In this document: one piece after another, positions 1 through 5,702 of the stretch
Layout: every line of letters begins with the position of its first letter
Position numbering within the stretch: the stretch's first letter is position 1
Assembly: GCA_900551395.1 (NCBI GenBank)
Contig: URVX01000049.1
Span: 1 to 7,678 of the forward strand
Direction: 5' to 3'
DNA from: an uncultured Subdoligranulum sp.
GTDB lineage: Bacteria > Bacillota > Clostridia > Christensenellales > CAG-314
DNA length: 7,678 nucleotides
Notes under the pieces: model-generated
Database searches by the model: none
Told to the model about the DNA's origin: nothing
The model's input: only the letters and a program-made list of their open reading frames with translations
Position numbers and translations under genes: made by a program

Positions 1-1416
1 GTAGGCGTCGTAACCTTCGGCTTCGATTCCAAATACGTCGTCCCGCTTACTTCAAACGTAGGAAGTGTTTACGACGATTATATGGATTCTCAAGAGCTGC
101 CGGACACCAGCGGCTCGGACATGGCGGCTGCGCTGCGTTATGCGCGTACCCTTTTTCAGTATCCCGAAACGGCGAAGATAGTTCTGATAACCGACGGAAA
201 GGAAACCGACGAAAACGTCCTGAACGCAATCGGTCAGATCACGGCTCAGGGGACGAGAATAGATACCGTACATATTTCGTCTCAGCTTGAAGACAACGAT
301 ATACAGATACTTGACGTCGTATTTCCCGGTTATCACGTAAATGTAGGAGAGGAGTGCACGATAAGCGTGACGCTGCAAACGACCTCTACCGTATCCGCGA
401 CTCTCAAATTGACGGACAACGGCGTGCAGGGAGCGACGCAGGCGGTAGAATTGGCTCCCGGCACACATACGGTCACGCTGAAGCACACTTTCGACGAGGA
501 AGGGCTTCACGATATGGGCTTTTCTATAGACGGATTCCAGGACGGCTATGGCGACGGCATTGTTGAAAACAATATATACAATTCTTATTTTCAGCTGGAG
601 GTTTTCGACAAAATTCTGATTTTGGAAAGAGCTGACGGCGAGTCGGATGCTTTGGTCGAATTGCTCAAAGAGCAAGGTCAATTCGACGTTACCGTGCTAA
701 ACGTATACGAGTCGGAGGGTATTCCCGCTACTGTGGATGAGTTGCGTCAGTACGATCAGCTTATTCTGAACAACATTTCAAACTATGATTTGGGCGCAAG
801 CGTTTTGGCGGGCGGAAAGAGAAATTCCAATATGCCCGAGGGCTTTGACGCAATTATGGAAGAGTACGTTGAGGTTTACGGCGGCGGCTTGTTTACCGTC
901 GGCGGCAAGGACGGCGAAAACGCAAACGCCTACAACAGGCAGGATTTGTACGGAAGTCTTTATCAACAGATGCTTCCCGTTCAGGCAATCAATTACACGC
1001 CGCCGCTGGGCGTTATTGTCATTGTCGATATATCGGGCTCGATGCAGTCTACAAACGCTGCCGGAGTTACCTACCTCGATTTGGCGAAGATGGCTGCAGC
1101 CAACACGTTGAGCGTATTGTCCGAGAGAGATTATCTGGGAGTTATGACGCTGTCGGACGACTACGAAATGGTGCTTCCTCTTACTCCCCGCACTCAGGAA
1201 AGCAAAATCCGTTCAGCTATCAACAGCATAGATTTTGGCGGCGCCACGGTTTATCCCGGAGCGATAGAGCGCGCCGGACAGATGCTGAGGGCTTTGACCA
1301 GCGTAGACAGACGCCACATAGTTATGATTTCCGACGGTCTGATTGGAGACGACCAACAGGAAGTATACGTGCTGCTTGTCAGGGTTTATTACAATCTGGT
1401 CGGTTTTTCTTACTGA
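1..1416 (+). CDS. Membrane VWA / GATase-like protein, 5'-incomplete and cut by an in-frame stop
   Basis: The frame is open from base 1, so the true start lies upstream; 471 residues are visible. Residues 1-95 are the second half of a VWA domain: a SGSDMAAALRYA segment resembles the second MIDAS loop and LITDG carries Asp65. Residues about 102-197 look like a beta-sandwich spacer. Residues about 204-327 resemble the Rossmann-like glutamine-amidotransferase domain found in this membrane family (KILILER, then YGGGLFTVGG, ending in LPV). I see no nucleophile-elbow Cys, so a scaffold role is more likely than catalysis. From about 337 a second VWA domain begins with a complete MIDAS set: DISGS (Asp343, Ser345, Ser347), Thr416 and Asp445 in ISDG. 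It ends at TGA 1414-1416, before the last strands of this VWA fold and without the C-terminal membrane anchor. The same frame continues in the next entry. Domain assignment is strong; cellular role (metal-dependent protein binding at the membrane) is known only at family level. Confidence 0.85.
   Translation, partial: VGVVTFGFDSKYVVPLTSNVGSVYDDYMDSQELPDTSGSDMAAALRYARTLFQYPETAKIVLITDGKETDENVLNAIGQITAQGTRIDTVHISSQLEDNDIQILDVVFPGYHVNVGEECTISVTLQTTSTVSATLKLTDNGVQGATQAVELAPGTHTVTLKHTFDEEGLHDMGFSIDGFQDGYGDGIVENNIYNSYFQLEVFDKILILERADGESDALVELLKEQGQFDVTVLNVYESEGIPATVDELRQYDQLILNNISNYDLGASVLAGGKRNSNMPEGFDAIMEEYVEVYGGGLFTVGGKDGENANAYNRQDLYGSLYQQMLPVQAINYTPPLGVIVIVDISGSMQSTNAAGVTYLDLAKMAAANTLSVLSERDYLGVMTLSDDYEMVLPLTPRTQESKIRSAINSIDFGGATVYPGAIERAGQMLRALTSVDRRHIVMISDGLIGDDQQEVYVLLVRVYYNLVGFSY
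1414..1416 (+). other. In-frame TGA interrupting the VWA/GATase-like gene
   Basis: The reading frame is GFSY-stop-FLLIGM, in the same phase on both sides. It falls in the strand that normally leads into the IG(I/V)G-like strand of a VWA domain, so the stop sits where a hydrophobic or small residue is expected. A TCA (Ser) or TGG (Trp) codon would become TGA by one base change. No Shine-Dalgarno sequence sits before the next possible starts (TTG 1420, ATG 1432), which argues against two separate genes. Confidence 0.8.
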
Positions 1417-1431
1417 TTTTTGTTAATAGGC

Positions 1432-2568
1432 ATGACAAAGGACAGCTCTGCCGACGAGAATACTTCTATTGACGATCCGCTGCTCAACAAGGAAAGCCTT
1501 TCCGCATACGAGAAGATGCTGCGCGCGGTTATTTTGGGACACGGCAGAATCTGTACGTCCAGCGATACGACGACGATTTCTACCTGGATGAAAGAAAATC
1601 TGAGCGTGCCCGCGCTTAAGGAAGTGGACAACGAACCGTTTTATCCGATAATCAACAATATGCTTTCGCCTTTGATCAAGGATATTGAAAGAGGCACTGA
1701 AGAAGGCTCGAAAAACAAAATGACTGTTCAGCTGGGAGGATTTTTCGGCGTAAAGAAAAGAAGCGACGCTGATTTGGTGCTCACGGGAGACTACAGCGTT
1801 CCGCTTTATGCGCAATGGAAATACGGCGAAGGTATGGTGGGCAGCTTTATGTGCGACCTAAACGGCGGAGAGTGGTCGGGCGAGTTTATGCGAAATGCAA
1901 ACGGGCAGAAATTTATAATCAATGTTGTGAACAATCTTATGCCCATGCAAAGCATACGCCCCAAAGCCCTCAACGTGTCTCTGAACGAAGGCAATTACAT
2001 AAATCAGCTGAGCGTTTACGGCTCGTTGGAGGAGGGAGAGTCGATACGCGGCAGCATTGAAGACCTTTCCGACGGCAGCGTGGTTTCGCTTAACGATACG
2101 ACGGGCAATCCGGCATCTGATTTGGTTTACGTCACGTTGGCATTGGGAAGCTCAAACAGCTACAGCCGCAGCGATTTCATTATCAAGAAAAGCGGTATTT
2201 ACAGAATAGTTTTGCAGAAGTACGATGCGCAGGGCAATCCCGTGGAAGGCACCATGTATGAAATGTACAAGGACTTTTCTTATTCCGCCGAATACAATTA
2301 TTACATGGAAGAAACGGAAGTCGATACGGGAAAAATTCTGCTGACGGAGGTGGCTAAGAGAGGAAACGGCTCTTTGGTAGCCGATTTGGAGTCACCCGAT
2401 GAAATTCTGGACGGTTTTATAACCGATATTCCGAAATCATACGATCCGAGAATTGTATTTATCATTGCTGCAATAGTGCTTTTCCTGTTGGATATTGCAG
2501 TGCGTAAATTCAAATTCAAGTGGATTCACGAGCTTATTCGTGAAAGAAAGGATAAAAAATCCAAATAG
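1432..2568 (+). CDS. C-terminal part of the interrupted VWA/GATase-like membrane protein
   Basis: This is the continuation, in the same frame, of the gene stopped at 1414. ATG 1432 is the first ATG after the stop, but neither it nor TTG 1420 has a ribosome binding site, so the stretch is probably not made as an independent protein. Numbered from ATG 1432 (378 residues), residues 1-60 complete the second VWA region and its linker. Residues 100-150 contain the family-typical run of a GG-FFG-KK element, then VLTGDYSVPLYAQWKYG and SFMCDLNGGEWS. Residues 175-290 look like a beta-sandwich domain. Residues about 341-357 (IVFIIAAIVLFLLDIAV) form one membrane segment, followed by a short basic cytoplasmic tail rich in Lys and Arg. 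It ends at TAG 2566-2568, 28 bases before the next gene. Losing this part would remove the C-terminal anchor, so the interrupted product would differ greatly from its relatives. Confidence 0.75.
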   Translation: MTKDSSADENTSIDDPLLNKESLSAYEKMLRAVILGHGRICTSSDTTTISTWMKENLSVPALKEVDNEPFYPIINNMLSPLIKDIERGTEEGSKNKMTVQLGGFFGVKKRSDADLVLTGDYSVPLYAQWKYGEGMVGSFMCDLNGGEWSGEFMRNANGQKFIINVVNNLMPMQSIRPKALNVSLNEGNYINQLSVYGSLEEGESIRGSIEDLSDGSVVSLNDTTGNPASDLVYVTLALGSSNSYSRSDFIIKKSGIYRIVLQKYDAQGNPVEGTMYEMYKDFSYSAEYNYYMEETEVDTGKILLTEVAKRGNGSLVADLESPDEILDGFITDIPKSYDPRIVFIIAAIVLFLLDIAVRKFKFKWIHELIRERKDKKSK

Positions 2569-2584
2569 TACGATTGGAATTCTC

Positions 2585-2592
2585 AAAGGAGA
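2585..2592 (+). promoter_or_regulatory. Ribosome binding site of the LRR lipoprotein gene
   Basis: AAAGGAGA, with the AGGAG core at 2587-2591, lies 5 bases before ATG 2597. It fixes the start, and the 28-base gap to the previous stop supports co-transcription with the VWA gene. I see no terminator in that gap. Confidence 0.8.
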
Positions 2593-2596
2593 ATAA

Positions 2597-5515
2597 ATGA
2601 AAAAATTTCTTACATTTATAGCGGTTTCCGTTTTAGCGTTGTGCCTGATTGTTTTTGTCGGCTGCGGAATGACCCTCGATACTCCTGAAAAAATTCGTAT
2701 TGACGACGATTATCTTATGACTTGGAGCAATGTCGAATATGCGAGAACTTACAGTCTTGAAATAAAGAGCCTCGCAACAGGAGAAACAGACACTGTCGTC
2801 TCGCGTAAAACGAGTTATTCTTTGTCGGCTTACGAGGAGGGCGATTACGAAATTCGCATAAAGGCAGTGCCGAGAGACAATTCCGCAAAGGAGTCGGATT
2901 GGTCGGAGGTAGTGGCATTTCACAAGAACTACGAAACCGGCTGCGTTTATAAGCTAATCAATAACAACACCGAATATGCGATAACCGGCGCGGGAACTTC
3001 GTCCGACAGCTTCACTATCGAGGACATATACCGCGGAAAACCTGTTACCGCTATAGAAAATTCGGCTTTCAGAGCCAGCAAGGTCAAAAACATTGTCATA
3101 GGAATCAAGGTCAGGTCTTTCGGGCTAGACGCGTTTTACATCAGTCCCGATTTGGAGAGCGTTGTTATTCCTCATTCCGTTACGGCTCTAGGGAGGGCGG
3201 CGTTTCACTCGTGCCTGTCTATAAAAAGCGTGACGTTCCCCGAAGGAGTTACTACCGTAAACTCTCTGACTTTCGCTTATTGTCGCGAGTTGGAGGAGGT
3301 TGTTTTGGGGAGCAATGTTACAAGCATAGGTGAAAGCGCTTTTTACGGCTGCAACTCTCTTAAGGAAATAGAATTGCCTCAATCGTTGCAGATAATTTAC
3401 GGATATGCTTTTTCCGACAACGCGGCGCTTGAAAGAATAGAATTCGGAAGCAACCTTATTTACATAGGCGACAACGCGTTTTTCCGCTGCGTTGCCCTGT
3501 CCGAAATAAAATTTGCTGAAAATTCATCTTTGATGTATTTGGCTACCTATGTGTTTTCCGGCTGCGTGTCTCTTACTCGGGTGGATTTGCCCGAGGGCTT
3601 GCAGTCGTTGGGAATAAGCGCATTCAGCAATTGCACCGAGCTTAGCGCGGTTACGCTGCCGCAGACGCTTACCAGCATCGGCAGCAACGCCTTCAACGGC
3701 ACAAAGCTTTATATGGACAGCGTTGAAAACGGAGACAATCTTATTTATGCCGGAAATTGGGTTGTTGCAGTCAAGGACAGCTCTTTGTTGGTGAATTTGG
3801 CGCCCGAATCCTTTAAGCCTGACACGGTGGGGATTGTAGGCAGAGCATTCATGAGATGTGAAAATCTGGAAACCGTAGTTCTGCCCTCTTCAATCAAGTA
3901 TCTGGGTGCGTCGTGCTTTGCAATGAATGCAAAGCTGCACAGAGTCACGCTCCCCGACAACGGAGTGGAAACAATAGGAGACAGCGCGTTTATCGACTGC
4001 GAAGCATTGAACAATCTGCGTTTGGGCGAGGGGTTGAAGAGTATCGGTCGTTACGCTTTTTACGGCTGTACACGATTGTATAACAACACGCAGGGGGATT
4101 TGATTCCCGAAAGCGTTACTTCAATCGGCGAAATGGCTTTCAATGAAAGCGGTTTGTGGACTCAGCCCGACGAATACGGCATAATTTACGCCGGAAACTG
4201 GGTTGTCGGTTACAATACCGAGAGTTCCGACGGTTCGCAAATAAACATTTCTTCCGTCATTTTGAAAAGCGACACGAGAGGTATTTCCGATTATGCCTTT
4301 TTGAATTGTCTCACTCTCAGAGACATAAGAGGCGGCATTTCCAATGTTCGTTATTTGGGAACGGGAGCATTTTACAACTGCCAGAGCCTGTCGGCAATTA
4401 CGCTCGACGACAATATTCAGGAAATAGGCGATTATACGTTTTACAGGTGCTGGGAGCTGTTCAGGATAGACATACCTGCAAACCTCAAAAAAATCGGTCG
4501 TTCCGCTTTTTACGATTGCCGAATGCTGAGCGAATTGGATTTGTCCGGCGGACGAGTGGAAGAAATCGGACAATTTGCCTTTTTCCGCTGCAAAAATATC
4601 GTAAGCATCGATTTCGGTTCTGACTTGAAACAAATCGGCGCATGTTCTTTTATGAACTGTACCTCTCTTAAGTCCATTGAAATCCCGGACAGCGTTGTTT
4701 CTATAGAAGCAATGGCGTTTCAGCAGTGTGAGTCGTTGGAAAAGGTCGGTTTTGCTGCCGATTCCAATCCCAATCTGAGTTATATAGGTCAATACGCATT
4801 TGCGCTTTGCGTTAAGCTCGGGGCTGTCGATTTTCCGTCGTCGCTAAGAAGCATAAGCGCTTACGCTTTTTCCGGCTGTGACAGTCTTTCGCAGATTGAA
4901 TTCAGCGAGGGAATAGAAGAAATAGGACAGTTTGCTTTTTACGGCAACACAAATCTGACGAGTCTTTCTCTGCCGAAAAGTCTTAAGAAAATCGGCGAGC
5001 AGGCTTTCAGAGACTGCTACGGCTTGTCATCGGTGCTGCTTTACGACAGCATAGAGGAGGTCGCCGCGCACGCCTTTTACGGCTGCTACCAGCTGACTAT
5101 TTATTGCGACGCGGATAGCGTGCCCGAAGGCTGGAGCACGCGTTGGAATTCCTCCTATCGTCCCGTTATGCTGGGATGCGTCTTGTCCGATGACGGACGT
5201 TACGTTGTTTCGATAACGGTAGACGATGATTTGATGCTCAATGTCGAAAGATTGAACGAAAACGGAGACGACAATCCTGTTTTGGTCAACAATCGTTTTT
5301 CCCCGCCGCGTCGCATAGGTTACAGCTTTGTCGGCTGGACGACACAATCCGGCGGAACTACTGCTGAAATAGCTGCCGGCGACATTGCCGACGTTCAGAA
5401 CGGGACGGTGCTGTACGCCGTCTGGGAGGAAAAAACCGAGAGTCCGGAGCCTCCGGAGGAGGAAAATCCCGAAAATCCCGACGGAGACGAATCCGAACCG
5501 ATGATTGCGGCATGA
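2597..5515 (+). CDS. BspA-type leucine-rich repeat lipoprotein with FN3-like and InlB B-type domains
   Basis: A 972-residue secreted lipoprotein. A Lys-Lys N-terminus and hydrophobic core lead to a lipobox FVGC with the lipidated Cys at 23 (Phe at -3 is slightly unusual). Residues about 28-110 resemble a fibronectin type III domain (LMTWSNVEYARTYSLEI ... YEIRIKAV). Residues about 141-835 are BspA/LRR_5-type leucine-rich repeats, unit roughly L-x-x-I-x-L-P-x-S-L-x-x-I-G-x-x-A-F-Y-G-C. I count about 27 AF-type landmarks from residue 157 to 826, mostly 23 residues apart. Two larger spacings hold inserts sharing IYAGNWVV. Residues about 866-945 form an InlB B-type repeat (IGYSFVGWTTQSGG ... LYAVWEE). 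The last 27 residues are acidic and proline-rich. There is no LPXTG motif, so attachment is by lipid. In known BspA-like proteins such repeats mediate binding to host or matrix proteins or to other cells; the ligand here is unknown. The preceding ribosome binding site is strong. Confidence 0.93.
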   Translation: MKKFLTFIAVSVLALCLIVFVGCGMTLDTPEKIRIDDDYLMTWSNVEYARTYSLEIKSLATGETDTVVSRKTSYSLSAYEEGDYEIRIKAVPRDNSAKESDWSEVVAFHKNYETGCVYKLINNNTEYAITGAGTSSDSFTIEDIYRGKPVTAIENSAFRASKVKNIVIGIKVRSFGLDAFYISPDLESVVIPHSVTALGRAAFHSCLSIKSVTFPEGVTTVNSLTFAYCRELEEVVLGSNVTSIGESAFYGCNSLKEIELPQSLQIIYGYAFSDNAALERIEFGSNLIYIGDNAFFRCVALSEIKFAENSSLMYLATYVFSGCVSLTRVDLPEGLQSLGISAFSNCTELSAVTLPQTLTSIGSNAFNGTKLYMDSVENGDNLIYAGNWVVAVKDSSLLVNLAPESFKPDTVGIVGRAFMRCENLETVVLPSSIKYLGASCFAMNAKLHRVTLPDNGVETIGDSAFIDCEALNNLRLGEGLKSIGRYAFYGCTRLYNNTQGDLIPESVTSIGEMAFNESGLWTQPDEYGIIYAGNWVVGYNTESSDGSQINISSVILKSDTRGISDYAFLNCLTLRDIRGGISNVRYLGTGAFYNCQSLSAITLDDNIQEIGDYTFYRCWELFRIDIPANLKKIGRSAFYDCRMLSELDLSGGRVEEIGQFAFFRCKNIVSIDFGSDLKQIGACSFMNCTSLKSIEIPDSVVSIEAMAFQQCESLEKVGFAADSNPNLSYIGQYAFALCVKLGAVDFPSSLRSISAYAFSGCDSLSQIEFSEGIEEIGQFAFYGNTNLTSLSLPKSLKKIGEQAFRDCYGLSSVLLYDSIEEVAAHAFYGCYQLTIYCDADSVPEGWSTRWNSSYRPVMLGCVLSDDGRYVVSITVDDDLMLNVERLNENGDDNPVLVNNRFSPPRRIGYSFVGWTTQSGGTTAEIAAGDIADVQNGTVLYAVWEEKTESPEPPEEENPENPDGDESEPMIAA
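3698..3844 (+). repeat. IYAGNWVV insert module 1 within the LRR array
   Basis: Residues about 368-416 break the 23-residue spacing (AF landmarks 365 to 417, 52 apart). The insert contains NLIYAGNWVV (residues 381-390) and then a segment leading into the next repeat. Segments of this type, where a short beta-hairpin interrupts the solenoid, occur in other BspA-like proteins. It pairs with the module at 4145. Confidence 0.7.
4145..4294 (+). repeat. IYAGNWVV insert module 2 within the LRR array
   Basis: Residues about 517-566 form the second break in spacing (AF landmarks 514 to 567, 53 apart), with IYAGNWVV at residues 530-537. Outside that motif it differs from module 1 (YNTESSDGSQINISS here against AVKDSSLLVNLAPES there), so it is an old duplication or a conserved functional element and not a recent copy. 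Confidence 0.7.
5192..5431 (+). repeat. InlB B-type (Listeria-Bacteroides) repeat at the C-terminus of the LRR lipoprotein
   Basis: Residues about 866-945 show the usual order: beta strands, then G-Y-x-F-x-G-W (GYSFVGW, 909-914), a short GG turn, and a closing A-x-W (YAVW, 940-943). It is a single copy, followed by the acidic, proline-rich tail. Confidence 0.75.
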
Positions 5516-5521
5516 GCTCTA

Positions 5522-5549
5522 TTGACAAACAACTCGCTGAGCTTATCAG
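5522..5549 (+). promoter_or_regulatory. Possible sigma-A-type promoter for the second lipoprotein gene
   Basis: TTGACA at 5522-5527 matches the -35 consensus exactly. TATCAG at 5544-5549 is a 4/6 match to -10, with a 16-base spacer. A start near 5556 would give a leader of about 145 bases. The weak -10 and its overlap with a small hairpin keep this tentative. Confidence 0.3.
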
Positions 5550-5559
5550 CTTAATTTTC
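5536..5559 (+). terminator. Weak terminator-like hairpin after the LRR lipoprotein gene
   Basis: GCTGA (5536-5540) and TCAGC (5546-5550) form a 5-bp stem with a 5-base loop, followed by TTAATTTTC. The stem is short and the T-run is broken. It overlaps the possible -10 element above, so at most one of the two is likely to be real. Confidence 0.25.
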
Positions 5560-5568
5560 AACAAATGT

Positions 5569-5583
5569 CGGAATAAAATTCCG
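5569..5583. promoter_or_regulatory. Perfect 6-bp inverted repeat in the intergenic gap
   Basis: CGGAAT and ATTCCG flank a 3-base AAA spacer. No T-run follows, so it is not a standard terminator. It lies just downstream of the possible promoter start and could be an operator or a 5'-leader hairpin; function is unknown. Confidence 0.3.
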
Positions 5584-5683
5584 CAGCGTTAATTCATGAC
5601 GATTTCAATGTCAAAGGAGCAAAGCTTAAATGTAAAACAGCAAAGAACTCAAAATTACTTGTACAGGAAACAACAAAAATTAC

Positions 5684-5688
5684 AGGAG
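5684..5688 (+). promoter_or_regulatory. Distant ribosome binding site of the second lipoprotein gene
   Basis: AGGAG at 5684-5688 is the only good Shine-Dalgarno near ATG 5703, but the 14-base spacing is longer than the usual 5-9. The start is still secure, because a complete lipoprotein signal peptide begins there and no better start codon lies in frame nearby. Confidence 0.6.
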
Positions 5689-5702
5689 AGAGATAAAAAA
5701 GC

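Larger units (their letters stand above)
3017..5101 (+). repeat. Array of about 27 BspA-type leucine-rich repeats
   Basis: The landmark AF dipeptide (or a variant VF, CF, TF, SF) occurs near residues 157, 179, 202, 225, 248, 271, 294, 319, 342, 365, 417, 440, 464, 487, 514, 567, 591, 614, 637, 661, 684, 707, 734, 757, 780, 803 and 826. Most spacings are 22-25 residues (about 69 bases). A Cys follows the AF in most units (AFYGC, AFFRC, AFSNC), giving a regular Cys ladder along one face. At DNA level a gctttttacggctg-like core recurs, for example at 3338, 4055 and, less exactly, 4505. Confidence 0.9.

Noticed and set aside
52..681. Minus-strand ORF of 209 residues opposite the VWA gene
   Set aside because: It lies fully opposite a domain-bearing plus-strand frame and reads as Arg- and Tyr-rich sequence with no family features.
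1414..1416. TGA read as tryptophan by an alternative genetic code
   Set aside because: TGG is used freely for Trp throughout, TGA occurs in frame only once inside a gene, and the LRR lipoprotein gene ends with TGA at 5513-5515.
1330..1440. Frameshift as the cause of the gene break
   Set aside because: The frame is the same before and after the stop. The other two frames here give no family-like sequence, so a substitution fits better than an insertion or deletion.
1414..1460. Selenocysteine insertion at TGA 1414
   Set aside because: The position falls in a VWA core strand where no redox residue is expected. The only nearby pairing (GGCA with TGCC) is too weak for a bacterial SECIS hairpin.
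4121..4792. Long minus-strand ORF of 223 residues opposite the LRR gene
   Set aside because: It is a shadow of the periodic LRR coding sequence. It has no ribosome binding site and no recognisable domain, and the plus strand is clearly coding.
5432..5512. Sortase anchor at the C-terminus of the LRR lipoprotein
   Set aside because: The acidic, proline-rich tail has no LPXTG motif, no hydrophobic segment and no basic end. Lipid attachment at Cys23 is the better explanation.
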